Source: an uncultured Oscillospiraceae bacterium
Lineage (GTDB): Bacteria; Bacillota; Clostridia; Oscillospirales; Oscillospiraceae
Assembly: GCA_910584285.1 (NCBI GenBank)
Contig: CAJTYK010000008.1
Location: 1 to 58,020, forward strand
Direction of reading: 5' to 3'
Length of the DNA: 58,020 nucleotides
The position numbers were made by a program, and so were the translations under genes. A model generated the notes under the pieces. The model was not told the DNA's origin. It did not search any database and was given only the letters and a program-made list of their open reading frames with translations. Shown piece by piece: positions 17,026 through 25,656 of this stretch; within the stretch, counting starts at the first letter, position 1; the number at the start of each line of letters is the position of its first letter.

Positions 17026-18141
17026 TTATTTTTGGATGAGTTCCATCAGATTTTCATAGATTTTCCCTGCCGCGTCCGGGGCGGCCAGCTCCTTCAGCGC
17101 CCGGCCCATGGCCGCCCGGCGGCTGCCGTCCGCCAGCAGCTCCAGCGCCTTGCGGTACAGCCCCTCGCCGGTGCAGTCCTTCTCCTCCACCAGCTCCACC
17201 CCGCCCCGATCCGCCAGCACCTTGGCGTTCTTGTACTGGTGGTTGGCCGCCACAAAGGGGGAGGGCACCAGGATGGCGGGCTTGCCCAGGGCGGTGAGCT
17301 CCCCGATGGTGGACGCCCCCGCCCGACAGATCACCAGATCCGCCGCCGCCATCACCACCGGCATATTGTCGATGTAGGGGCGGATCTCCTGATCGGACAC
17401 CTGGATCCCCCGCTTTTTCAGCTCGCCGGGCATCTCGTCGATGTCCCGGCCGGCGGCGTGGATATAGTGGAACCGGCGGCCCTCCGCCGCCCAGCGCTCC
17501 ACGAAATCCACCGTTTTCGCGCTCATGTGCCCTGCCCCCTGGGAGCCCCAGAAGGAGATCACCAGCGGCTGGCTGTCCGTCAGCCCCAGCTCTAACCGGG
17601 CCCGCTCCCGATCCAGGGTGAAGAACTCCCCCCGCACTGGGGTGCCAGTGACCGCCACCCGCTTGGCCTCCTTATAATAGTCTGCCGCCTCGGGAAAGCC
17701 CACCATCACCAGATCCACCTTGTTGGCCAGCGCCCGGGTGGTCAGCCCCGGGTAGGCGTTGGACTCATGGATGGCGCAGGGAATATGCCGCTTCGCCGCC
17801 TCGTGGACGGCGGGATAGGAGGCGTACCCCCCGGTGCCCACCACCAGGTCTGGCTTGAACTGCTTCACGATGGCCGCCGCCTCCCGCTGGCCCACGGGGA
17901 GCTTGACGGCGCTTTTCAGGTTGTGCTTCACATGGGCCCAGCTCCAGGTGCGCTCGAAGGTGGACACCTTCACCGTCTGGATGGGATAGCCCGCCTGGGA
18001 CACCAGCCGCTGCTCCATCCCCTTCTCCGCCCCCACGAACAGGATCTGGCAGCCGGGGTGGTGCCGCTCAAACTGCTGGGCCACCGCCAGGGCCGGGTTC
18101 ACATGGCCTGCCGAGCCACCGCAGGTAAAAATGATATTCAC
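17026..18141 (-). CDS. murG: UDP-GlcNAc:lipid I N-acetylglucosaminyltransferase
   Basis: The 371-residue GT28 glycosyltransferase adds GlcNAc to lipid I to form lipid II on the inner membrane face. N-terminal FTCGGSAGHVNPALA, central GTGGYASYP and HESNAYPGLTTR, and C-terminal ICRAGASTIGELTALGKPAILVP are standard MurG motifs. The start is GTG 18141, 7 bases after AGGAGGAAA. It follows ftsW by 13 bases, and its product, lipid II, is the substrate polymerised by the FtsW/PBP pair encoded nearby. Confidence 0.96.
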   Translation of the reverse strand: MNIIFTCGGSAGHVNPALAVAQQFERHHPGCQILFVGAEKGMEQRLVSQAGYPIQTVKVSTFERTWSWAHVKHNLKSAVKLPVGQREAAAIVKQFKPDLVVGTGGYASYPAVHEAAKRHIPCAIHESNAYPGLTTRALANKVDLVMVGFPEAADYYKEAKRVAVTGTPVRGEFFTLDRERARLELGLTDSQPLVISFWGSQGAGHMSAKTVDFVERWAAEGRRFHYIHAAGRDIDEMPGELKKRGIQVSDQEIRPYIDNMPVVMAAADLVICRAGASTIGELTALGKPAILVPSPFVAANHQYKNAKVLADRGGVELVEEKDCTGEGLYRKALELLADGSRRAAMGRALKELAAPDAAGKIYENLMELIQK

Positions 18142-18154
18142 AGGCCCTTTCCTC

Positions 18155-19393
18155 CTACTCCGCCTTTGGGGCGGCGATCTGTCTGGATACGCTCAGCACC
18201 ATCCCCATCTCCCCCAGGGTGATCATCAGCGCCGTGCCGCCGTAGCTGAAGAAGGGCAGGGAGATGCCCGTGGGGGGCAGGAAGCCCGTCACCACGCCAA
18301 TGTTGAAAAACACCTGGAAGGCGAACAGGGACATGATGCCCACGATCAGCAGGGTGCCGAACCGATCCCGGGCGTGGAGGGCCAGCCAGAAACCCCGGAT
18401 GATCAGCAAGGCGAACAGGGCCATCAGCACCACCGCCCCCACCAGCCCCATCTCCTCGCACCAGATGGAGAAGATGTAGTCGTTGTGCTCCTCCGGGACG
18501 AACAGGTATTTCTGCCGGCTGTTGCCCAGCCCCACCCCCAGCAGCCCGCCGGAGCCGATGGCGATCCGGCCTTGCCAGGGTTGGTAGCCGCCTTTTTGGA
18601 GGTCGCTGGTGGGATCCTGCCAAATCTGGATGCGCTTGGCCATATAGTCCGTCTGGGTGATGATGAACCAGAGCGCCGCCCCCACCAGAGCCCCGCCGGC
18701 GGCAAACCAGCCCAGCCGTATGCCCGCCGCGAACAGCACCGAGCCCGCCGCCACCACCACCAGCACCATGGCCGACATATGCCCCTGCAGGGCGATGACC
18801 CCCAGCACCGCCACCAGGGCTGCGCCGTATGGGATCAGCTCCAGGAACCCGATTCTGTCCAGCCGCTCGCAGGTGCGGCCCAGCAGGGTGCGCCGGTTCC
18901 ATTTCTTCTCCGGCGGCGGGCCCAGCTGGCTGTTCCGCTTGGACAGCCCGGCGGCAAAAAACAGAATAATACCCACCTTGGCGATCTCCGAAGGCTGGAA
19001 GCGGACGGGGCCCAGCTTGATCCACCGCGTCGCGCCGCCGCCGGTCTTGCCGATGCCGGGGACGAACACCAGTAGCATCAGTACAATGGAGCCAATCAAC
19101 ACAAAGACGGACATCCAACGGAACTGCTGGTAATCGATCCTGGAGATGATGAACATGGCCACCACGCCCACCGCCGCGAACCTGGCCTGCCGTATGAAAT
19201 AGTACAGCGGGTCACCCCCGGTGTCGGTGACGTTGGGGGACAGGTTATACATGGCGGAGGGGAAGGAGGCGGACAGCAGCGTGATCAACCCGATGCCCGT
19301 CAGCAGCATCACCAGCGCCAGGAAGGGCAGGTCGATGGGCCCCCGGGCCAGCTTTTGTTCGATGGTCAGATCTCGTTTGGCTTTTCTGGCCAT
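18155..19393 (-). CDS. ftsW: SEDS-family septal peptidoglycan polymerase FtsW
   Basis: The 412-residue polytopic protein has about ten membrane helices and SEDS motifs RWIKLGPVRFQPSEIAK, HNDYIFSIWCEEMGL and the C-terminal GVVTGFLPPTGISLPFFSYGGTAL. SEDS proteins polymerise glycan strands from lipid II with a class B PBP, here probably the SpoVD-like protein of the same cluster. ATG 19393 is preferred over the in-frame GTG 19402 because AAAGGGG lies at suitable distance only from the ATG. SpoVE, the sporulation paralogue, cannot be excluded by sequence alone. Confidence 0.9.
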   Translation of the reverse strand: MARKAKRDLTIEQKLARGPIDLPFLALVMLLTGIGLITLLSASFPSAMYNLSPNVTDTGGDPLYYFIRQARFAAVGVVAMFIISRIDYQQFRWMSVFVLIGSIVLMLLVFVPGIGKTGGGATRWIKLGPVRFQPSEIAKVGIILFFAAGLSKRNSQLGPPPEKKWNRRTLLGRTCERLDRIGFLELIPYGAALVAVLGVIALQGHMSAMVLVVVAAGSVLFAAGIRLGWFAAGGALVGAALWFIITQTDYMAKRIQIWQDPTSDLQKGGYQPWQGRIAIGSGGLLGVGLGNSRQKYLFVPEEHNDYIFSIWCEEMGLVGAVVLMALFALLIIRGFWLALHARDRFGTLLIVGIMSLFAFQVFFNIGVVTGFLPPTGISLPFFSYGGTALMITLGEMGMVLSVSRQIAAPKAE

Positions 19394-19412
19394 GGGACTC
19401 ACCCCTTTCGTC

Positions 19413-19517
19413 GAAGCAAAGTCCGCTCAACTTCGTTTCCGCCTGCGGCGAAAACTGCGTTCGCTCCCTTGCTTCTCCTCTCCCCACAAAGCCAAAGGAC
19501 GGCTTTGCGGGGGCCCC
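19413..19517. repeat. Composite intergenic hairpin repeat, copy 1
   Basis: The ftsW-mraY gap carries two stacked palindromes. The first has outer arms GAAGCAA (19413-19419) and TTGCTTC (19469-19475) around an inner TTTCCGCC/GGCGAAAA dyad. The second has arms CCCCACAAAGCC (19482-19493) and GGCTTTGCGGGG (19501-19512) and ends GGGGGCCCC. The second hairpin recurs in modified form at 55347-55385, which suggests a dispersed element of this genome. Confidence 0.7.
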
Positions 19518-19528
19518 AATTTTAACGT

Positions 19529-20515
19529 CTAAATTGCGTACCGATACATCACGCCCACAAAGGCCAGCAGGCAGAAAGCGATGGTAATCCCCGTGAAGGT
19601 GAGCACAATGCGCACCTCGCTCCAGCCCCCCAGCTCCAGATGGTGGTGGAGGGGGGCCATGCGGAAGATCCGCTTGCCGTGGGTGATCTTGAAGTAGCCC
19701 ACCTGGAGGATGTCGCTCATGGTCTCGGCGATGTAGACGATCCCCACCAGCACCAGTACCAGCGGCACATCCAGGGCAAAGGCCATGGCGCACACCGCGC
19801 CGCCCAGGAACAGGGAGCCCGTGTCCCCCATGAACACCTTGGCGGGGTGGAAGTTATACAGCAGGAAGCCCAGCAGCCCCCCGGCCAGCGCCCCGGCGAA
19901 CACGCCCACGGCGCCCATCTCCCACCACTTGGACAGGACGGCGAAGAACACACACACCGCCAGGGTCACCGAACCCGCCAGCCCGTCCAGCCCGTCGGTG
20001 AGGTTGACGGCGTTGACGCAGCCCACCATGACGAAGGCGGCGAACACCAGGTACACCCCCCAGGTCAGGGTCAGCTCCACGTTGAAGAAGGGCACGTACA
20101 GGGTGGGGGACAAGATCCCCTGCCACCGCAGCAGGGCCAGGAAGGCGATGGCCGCCGCCAGCTGGAGCAGGAACTTCCAGCCGGCGGTGAGGCCGGTGTT
20201 CTCGTGCTTGCGGATCTTGGCGTAGTCGTCCACGAAGCCGATGGCCCCGCACACCAGGGCGAAGGCCAGCACAAACAGCGCCTGCCAGTTCCCCGCCGCC
20301 ATGTCCCGCCAGCCGAAGACCGCCACAGCGATGATCGCCGCCACAATAAACATGATCCCCCCCATGGTGGGGGTGCCCTCCTTATTTTTGTGCCAGTTGG
20401 GGCCGATCTCCTTGATGGACTGGCCCGCGTGCAAAGCCCGCAGGGCAGGGATCAGCACCCAGCCCACCGCCGCCGAGATTGCGAACGCGGCCAGCGCCGC
20501 CAACAGTATCCGCAT
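19529..20515 (-). CDS. mraY: Phospho-N-acetylmuramoyl-pentapeptide transferase
   Basis: The 328-residue membrane enzyme transfers phospho-MurNAc-pentapeptide to undecaprenyl phosphate, giving lipid I. About ten membrane helices and the MraY signatures KEGTPTMGGIMF, FVDDYAK, NLTDGLDGLAG and FMGDTGSLFLGG with the catalytic aspartates are present, as is the C-terminal MAPLHHHLELGGWSE. GGAGGG precedes ATG 20515. It begins 33 bases after a Mur-ligase-like gene. Confidence 0.96.
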   Translation of the reverse strand: MRILLAALAAFAISAAVGWVLIPALRALHAGQSIKEIGPNWHKNKEGTPTMGGIMFIVAAIIAVAVFGWRDMAAGNWQALFVLAFALVCGAIGFVDDYAKIRKHENTGLTAGWKFLLQLAAAIAFLALLRWQGILSPTLYVPFFNVELTLTWGVYLVFAAFVMVGCVNAVNLTDGLDGLAGSVTLAVCVFFAVLSKWWEMGAVGVFAGALAGGLLGFLLYNFHPAKVFMGDTGSLFLGGAVCAMAFALDVPLVLVLVGIVYIAETMSDILQVGYFKITHGKRIFRMAPLHHHLELGGWSEVRIVLTFTGITIAFCLLAFVGVMYRYAI

Positions 20516-20548
20516 GGTTTTCCCTCCAACTCTCTTTTCCTTTGTGTC

Positions 20549-21079
20549 TCATTGTTCCAGCCGGGCCGCCGCTTCCTTCAGCGGCACCCCCAGGGCCAGC
20601 GCCCCCGCCAAGGCCGCCAGGTGGTCGTATAGCCGGGGCTCCTCCCCTGCCGGCACCCGCACCCGCAGCAGCTCCGTGCCCGCCAGAGCCTCGAACTCCA
20701 GCCGATCCCCTCGGAGGCGGACATTCTTCGCCGTCAGATCCGCCTGGGGCCTGCCGTCGGAGTAAGCATACACCCCGCCGCCCCCCGCGGCGGCGAACCT
20801 TCTTCCCTCCGGGTCGTCCAGGCCCACCACCGTCACCCCCGCCCTGCGGGACAGCTCCCATCGGGCGGCGGCGCAGCCGCTCAGCCCCCCCGGTGAGGGG
20901 GGCAGGTCATAGTTTTCCACCACCACCGCCCGGCAGCGCCCCTCATAGAGCGCCGCCTGACAGGGGGTGAGCTCCACCACCGGGTTGGGCAGCAGGCGGC
21001 GCAGGAGCTGGGCCGTCATCGTCCCGCCCCGGCCTACCACCGCCACCGTCTCGCCTGTCTTACTATTGATGGTCGCCAT
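20549..21079 (-). CDS. Degenerate Mur-ligase-like protein without P-loop
   Basis: This protein of about 176 residues sits between the PBP gene and mraY, the usual place of murF or murD. Its second half (VVGLDDPEGRRFAA, ADLTAKNVRL, then a LRVRVP..DHLAALAGALALGVPLKEAAARLEQ segment) aligns by eye with the central domain of Mur ligases. The expected ATP loop GTNGKTTT is replaced by VGRGGTMTAQLL, without the GK(T/S) lysine, and the C-terminal ligase domain is absent. It therefore cannot be a normal ligase. The reading frame is intact and its start overlaps the PBP stop. No clear ribosome binding site precedes ATG 21079; later starts are possible. A structural or regulatory remnant is one possibility. 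The family assignment is an inference from motif layout. Confidence 0.55.
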   Translation of the reverse strand: MATINSKTGETVAVVGRGGTMTAQLLRRLLPNPVVELTPCQAALYEGRCRAVVVENYDLPPSPGGLSGCAAARWELSRRAGVTVVGLDDPEGRRFAAAGGGGVYAYSDGRPQADLTAKNVRLRGDRLEFEALAGTELLRVRVPAGEEPRLYDHLAALAGALALGVPLKEAAARLEQ

Positions 21080-23501
21080 AGTCAATACTGCTCACAAACC
21101 GCACCTCCACTACCGTACCCAGGGACACCATGATCCCCGCGTCAATGGACTGGCTGGCCTGCACCACGTCCGGGTCATTGAAATCCACCACGCCGGAGGC
21201 CCGCATGAACAGCCCCAACTCCTCCAGCTTCTGCTTGCTCTGGGTGGGGGTCAGCCCCGCAAGGCTGGGCACCTCCACCTGTTCTGTCGGCGCGTCCTCC
21301 CCCAGGTACAGCACCACCGTGGAGCCGCCGGGGATGGACGCCCCCGCCGCCGGCACCTGTCCCTGGACGATGCTGCCCGTGCCCACCGTGCGGCACTCGA
21401 AGCCCGCCTTTTGCAGGTTGCCCTTGGCCACCGTCAGCTCCTGGCCCGTCACCTTGGGCATGGGGGTGTCCGCCCCCGCCAGCTCGTCGCCGGAGTACTG
21501 CCGCTCGATGCCCATATAGTCCAGGATGCTGCCGATGAGCTGCCCCGCCATGGGGGCGGCGATGTTGCCGCCGCTGATGTAAGTGCCCGCTGCCGTGTAG
21601 TTGGACTTGGGGGCGGAACGCTTGGGGGTGTCGTACACCACCAGCGCCAGCACCTCCGGATCGTCCGCCGGGGCGAAGCCCATGAAGGAGCACATCACAT
21701 CGTCGTTGTCCGGGTCGATGTTCTTGATGGCGATGTTCTCCGAGGTGCCCGTCTTGCCGCCGATGCGGTAGCCGCTCTGGCTGGCGTTGTGGCCGGAGCC
21801 CTCCTTGGTGCTCACCACTTGCTCCAAAATGCCCCGCACCTTGTTGGAGGTGTCCTCGCTGACCACCTGCCGCACCTCGGTGGTTTCGTGGTAAAACACG
21901 GTGTTCCCGTCCCCGTCGGCGATGGACTGCACCAGATAGGGCTGGAGCAGGTGCCCGCCGTTGATGACGGCGGCGAAGGCGGTGATCATCTGTAGGGGGC
22001 TGATGCCGAAGGTCTGCCCGAAGGAGCTGGTGGCCACGGAGGTGGAACCGTAGGGGCCTGTGAAATACTCCTCGCCGCCGGGCCAGAAGATGCCCTGGGG
22101 CAGCTCCCCGTTCAGGTCGATGCCCGTCTTGTCGAACAGGCCGAAGTCCTCGAAATACTTCCACATGGTCTCGCCGCCCAGCTTCTCGGCGATCTTCATC
22201 AGGCCCACGTTGCAGGAGTTCATCACCACATGGGTGAGATCCTGGTCGAGATGCCCCGCCTTTTTATGGCAGCTGATGGGCTTGGGCCAGCCGTTCTGCT
22301 GCAGGGAGCCGCCGCAGTAGAAGTGGTCGTTCAGGGAGACGGCCCCCTCCTCCAGCGCCATGGCCACGGTGATGGGCTTGAACACGGAACCAGGCTCGTA
22401 GGCGTCCCCAATCGCCCGGTTGCGCATCTGCTTATCCCAGGCGGCTTTCCATGCCTCGCCGTACTCCTCGCTGTCCTCGCCCTTCTCCGCCGCCACCTCT
22501 GCCAGCTCCTGCTGTAGATCCTCGTCAAGGATCTTAGAGTAGCTATTGGGGTCGAAGTCCGGGCTGCTGGCCATGGCCAGCACTGCCCCGGTTTTGGGGT
22601 TGATCACCAGGCCGAAGGCCCCGTTCTGCACGTCGTAGGTTTCAATGCCCTCCTCCAGGGTCTGCTCCAGCATGGCCTGTATGCGCTCATCCAGGGTGAG
22701 GGTCACGTCGCAGCCGTCCTCCGCGTCGAAGTACGTCTCATATCCGGAGATCATCTCCCCGCCCGCGCCGTTTTTGGAGACCACCACCCGGCCCAGATCC
22801 CCGGACAGCACGTCCTCGTACACCGCCTCGATGCCCTGGGCGCCCACCTTCCGGTCGCCGCTGGTCTTGTTCTTGGACAGATAGCCCAGCACGTGGGAGC
22901 CCACTGAGGAGAAGGGGTAGTACCGCTTGCTGGAGGGGGTGGTGTAGAGCAGGCCGGTGATCCGGTTCTTGCTGGTGAAGGTTCGGACTTTTTCCGCGTC
23001 CTCCTCCTCCATCTCGGTCTCCAGCTCGATCCAGCCGTTGTTGATCTTTTCCATCTGCTTCCAGAGCCAGTCCTCGTCATAGTCGAAGGTCTCCACCAGC
23101 CAATCCACAATGAGCTTCCGTCGGTTGTAGAGGGCCTGCTTGTAGGCGTCCGGATCCAGCTTCCCCGCCTCGTCCTTGTAGTCCTCCTGCTCCACCGAGT
23201 TGTACAGATCCAGGGGGGAGAGGATCAGCTTGTAGACCGTGGCGGACATGGCCATGGTGCGGCCCTCCCGGTCATAGATCGTCCCCCGGTTGGCGTTGAC
23301 GGAGATGCTCTTGGTCTGCTGGATGGCGGCCTTCTCCTCCCACTGGGCGTGCTCCACGATCTGGAGCTTGTAGAGCTGCCCCACCAGGGGGATAAACAGC
23401 CCGATCCCCAGCGCCAGCATCAAAGCGATGGTGCGCCGGAACAGACTGCGGTTGCTCCTGCCGTGGTCGCGGCTGCGGGGCGTTCGTTTGGGATCCTGCA
23501 T
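21063..23501 (-). CDS. Class B penicillin-binding protein with PASTA domains (SpoVD/FtsI-type)
   Basis: The 812-residue transpeptidase has a membrane anchor (about 23-45), a dimerisation domain and a transpeptidase domain with Ser372-VFK (SxxK), Ser429-C-N (SxN) and Lys583-T-G (KTG). Two PASTA repeats follow (about 675-805), as in SpoVD and PBP2x. It cross-links septal peptidoglycan with its SEDS partner FtsW. Because the dcw cluster of many Clostridia carries only this PBP, it could serve vegetative division (FtsI) or sporulation cortex synthesis (SpoVD). GGAGG precedes ATG 23501. Its end overlaps the Mur-like gene. Confidence 0.93.
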   Translation of the reverse strand: MQDPKRTPRSRDHGRSNRSLFRRTIALMLALGIGLFIPLVGQLYKLQIVEHAQWEEKAAIQQTKSISVNANRGTIYDREGRTMAMSATVYKLILSPLDLYNSVEQEDYKDEAGKLDPDAYKQALYNRRKLIVDWLVETFDYDEDWLWKQMEKINNGWIELETEMEEEDAEKVRTFTSKNRITGLLYTTPSSKRYYPFSSVGSHVLGYLSKNKTSGDRKVGAQGIEAVYEDVLSGDLGRVVVSKNGAGGEMISGYETYFDAEDGCDVTLTLDERIQAMLEQTLEEGIETYDVQNGAFGLVINPKTGAVLAMASSPDFDPNSYSKILDEDLQQELAEVAAEKGEDSEEYGEAWKAAWDKQMRNRAIGDAYEPGSVFKPITVAMALEEGAVSLNDHFYCGGSLQQNGWPKPISCHKKAGHLDQDLTHVVMNSCNVGLMKIAEKLGGETMWKYFEDFGLFDKTGIDLNGELPQGIFWPGGEEYFTGPYGSTSVATSSFGQTFGISPLQMITAFAAVINGGHLLQPYLVQSIADGDGNTVFYHETTEVRQVVSEDTSNKVRGILEQVVSTKEGSGHNASQSGYRIGGKTGTSENIAIKNIDPDNDDVMCSFMGFAPADDPEVLALVVYDTPKRSAPKSNYTAAGTYISGGNIAAPMAGQLIGSILDYMGIERQYSGDELAGADTPMPKVTGQELTVAKGNLQKAGFECRTVGTGSIVQGQVPAAGASIPGGSTVVLYLGEDAPTEQVEVPSLAGLTPTQSKQKLEELGLFMRASGVVDFNDPDVVQASQSIDAGIMVSLGTVVEVRFVSSIDYGDHQ

Positions 23502-23608
23502 AGGGGGTTACCTCCAAGAAAATGGGAAAGAGGGGCGCGGGAAACCTATCATTTCTCGCGCCCCGGCGTCTTCTGTCTATGGCAAGTTTATGTGCCCCGC
23601 CTGTCCGC

Positions 23609-24181
23609 TTATGACAGCAGATTTGCCAAATACTGTTCCGCCCGCTGGAGCAGGGCGGAAAGGCCCTCCCCCGCGCCGTCGTAGTACACCACGCTGTCCG
23701 GCTCGGACAGATCCAGATAGACCGTCTGCCCCGCCCGGCCCCGCACCATGGATCCGTTGGACAGAAACTGCTTCTCAATGGCCTCCAGGTCGAAGATCAG
23801 TTCATACTTGGCCTGGAGCGCCCGACCCTCGTCCTGGAGATCGGTCAGCTCGCCCCGCAGCTCCACCATGTCGTTGTTGGCCACCGCCAGCTGGGCGATG
23901 CTCACCACCAGCAGCAGGGTGCACACCAGCACGGCGAACACCCCCACCACGGCGAAGGGCGCCACGGCGGTCTGGGTGCGTACCTGTACGTCGGGCCGCC
24001 GGGCTGGACGGCGGCGGGGCTGGATGGACGGACGGCGGGCAGGTTCCGGCCGGCGGACGGTATTGCCGTGAATTCGCTCCCGGCGGGCAGGCTCCGCCCG
24101 CAGGGGCTCCTGCTCCACCTCGGGCTGGTAGGCCACGTTGCCGCTGGTGCGGTATCTTCTATTTCTCCTCTGCTCTGCCAT
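23609..24181 (-). CDS. ftsL: FtsL-like cell division protein
   Basis: The 190-residue protein has a long basic, proline/arginine-rich cytosolic region (1-70), one membrane span (about 74-98) and an extracytoplasmic coiled coil (about 100-140, LRGELTDLQDEGRALQAKYELIF). Topology and position between rsmH and the class B PBP are those of FtsL, which forms a complex with FtsQ/DivIB and DivIC at the septum. FtsL sequences diverge greatly, so identification rests on context. GGAGA precedes ATG 24181. Confidence 0.75.
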   Translation of the reverse strand: MAEQRRNRRYRTSGNVAYQPEVEQEPLRAEPARRERIHGNTVRRPEPARRPSIQPRRRPARRPDVQVRTQTAVAPFAVVGVFAVLVCTLLLVVSIAQLAVANNDMVELRGELTDLQDEGRALQAKYELIFDLEAIEKQFLSNGSMVRGRAGQTVYLDLSEPDSVVYYDGAGEGLSALLQRAEQYLANLLS

Positions 24182-24241
24182 GGGATACGTCTCCTTTGTG
24201 TGGCCCCCTGCTTCCCGCCGCGCGCCCGCGGGGTTCGGGGT

Positions 24242-25174
24242 TTATAGCTTTTCCGCGATTCGCAGCTTGGCGCTGCGGGCGCGGGGGTTCTCATTTACTT
24301 CTTCTTCGCCGGCGGTGATGGGCCTCCTGCCCACCAGCTTTACCCTGGGAGTCTTGCCGCACACGCACACCGGAAAATCCGGCGGGCAGGTGCAACCCCT
24401 GGCCCAGTCCGCGAAGGCGGTTTTCACCAGCCGATCCTCCAGGGAGTGGAACGAGATGATGGCCAGCCTCCCCCCCGAATTCAACAGGGACAGGACGCCC
24501 TCCAACAACCGCTCCACCTCGCCCAGCTCGTCATTCACCGCGATGCGGATGGCCTGGAAGGAGCGCTTGGCGGGGTGCTGCTTCTCCCGCCGGGCCTTGG
24601 CAGGCATGGCGGCGCGGATGAGCTCCGCCAGCTCTCCGGTGGTCTCGATGGGGCGCTCCTCCCGCCGGCGGACGATGGCGGCGGCGATGGGACCGGAGTA
24701 CCGCTCCTCGCCGTACTGCCAGAGGATGCGGCGCAGCTCCTCATAGCTCCAGCCGTTCACCACCTCCCGGGCGGTGAGGGGGGCGGACTGATCCATGCGC
24801 ATATCCAGGGTTGCGTCCTGGAGGTAGGAGAACCCCCGGCTGCCGTCGTCCAACTGGGGGGAGGACACCCCGAAGTCAAACAGCATCCCGTCCACCCCGG
24901 CGATTCCCAGCCGGGAGAGGATGTGGGGCAGTTCCCCGAAATTTCCCCGCACCAGGGTCACCCGATCCATCAGATCCCCGAACCGGGCAGGGGCCGTGTC
25001 CAGGGCGGCCTTGTCCCGGTCGATGGCGATGAGCCGCCCGGTTGTGAGCCGCGCCGCGATCTCCCGGGAATGGCCCGCCCGGCCCAGGGTGCCGTCCACG
25101 TAGATCCCATCGGGGCGGATATTCAAACCGCTCAGGCACTCCCGCAGGAGCACCGGCTTGTGGGTATATTCCAT
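24242..25174 (-). CDS. rsmH: 16S rRNA (cytosine1402-N4)-methyltransferase
   Basis: The 310-residue SAM-dependent enzyme methylates N4 of C1402 in 16S rRNA near the ribosomal P site. YTHKPVLLRECL, DGTLGRAGHS (SAM loop), FDFGVSSPQLD and the C-terminal IISFHSLEDRLVK are RsmH (MraW) signatures. It starts 1 base after mraZ ends, indicating translational coupling, and is part of the dcw operon. Confidence 0.96.
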   Translation of the reverse strand: MEYTHKPVLLRECLSGLNIRPDGIYVDGTLGRAGHSREIAARLTTGRLIAIDRDKAALDTAPARFGDLMDRVTLVRGNFGELPHILSRLGIAGVDGMLFDFGVSSPQLDDGSRGFSYLQDATLDMRMDQSAPLTAREVVNGWSYEELRRILWQYGEERYSGPIAAAIVRRREERPIETTGELAELIRAAMPAKARREKQHPAKRSFQAIRIAVNDELGEVERLLEGVLSLLNSGGRLAIISFHSLEDRLVKTAFADWARGCTCPPDFPVCVCGKTPRVKLVGRRPITAGEEEVNENPRARSAKLRIAEKL

Positions 25175-25175
25175 A

Positions 25176-25592
25176 TCAGATCCCCAGGTTCTTCATCAGG
25201 TTGGCGATGGTCTCGGGGTTGAGCTGCTGGCGGGTCTTGGCCTTCCAGTTCTCCGCGCTCCAGATCTGGGCCCGGTCGTTGTTGCCCGTCACCACCACGT
25301 CCTTGTCGATCTTGGCGTAGTCCTTCAGATAGGAGGGGATCTGGAACCGCCACTGTTTGTCCGCTTCGCACAGCTGTGCGCTGGCGAAGAACAGATCCAT
25401 GGCCGCCGCGTCGGTGGTGGACAGCTCGGACACCCTGGCCCGGAGCTTGTCCCACGTCTCCATGGGGTAGAGGGTCAGGTTTTCCTTCACCCCCACCGCC
25501 AGGTAAAAGGTGTCGCCCAGCTTGTCCCGCAGCTTGGAGGGCACGATGAGACGGCCGGCGGCATCGATGCTGTGCTCATAGGTGCCGGTCAT
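25176..25592 (-). CDS. mraZ: Transcriptional regulator MraZ
   Basis: The 138-residue protein contains two SpoVT/AbrB-like DNA-binding units, the first beginning GTYEHSIDAAGRLIVPSKLRDKLG and the second KIDKDVVVTGN. MraZ forms a ring and represses its own dcw operon by binding direct repeats in the leader. Four TGGAG repeats lie between its promoter and start codon, and the last one forms part of the ribosome binding site. It is the first gene of the dcw cluster. Confidence 0.94.
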   Translation of the reverse strand: MTGTYEHSIDAAGRLIVPSKLRDKLGDTFYLAVGVKENLTLYPMETWDKLRARVSELSTTDAAAMDLFFASAQLCEADKQWRFQIPSYLKDYAKIDKDVVVTGNNDRAQIWSAENWKAKTRQQLNPETIANLMKNLGI

Positions 25593-25600
25593 CTCTTTCC

Positions 25601-25646
25601 CTCCAATCTACTCCATGAAATAGAAGATCTCCTCCATTTCACTCCA
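25601..25646 (-). promoter_or_regulatory. Probable MraZ operator: four TGGAG repeats
   Basis: On the minus strand TGGAG occurs at 25646-25642, 25636-25632, 25615-25611 and 25605-25601. Within each pair the period is 10 bases, one helical turn, and the pairs are 21 bases apart, so all four face the same side. MraZ of other bacteria binds TGGGN repeats with 5-base spacers, which this matches in geometry. The last copy overlaps the mraZ ribosome binding site. Confidence 0.65.
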
Positions 25647-25656
25647 TTGTGCTCTC

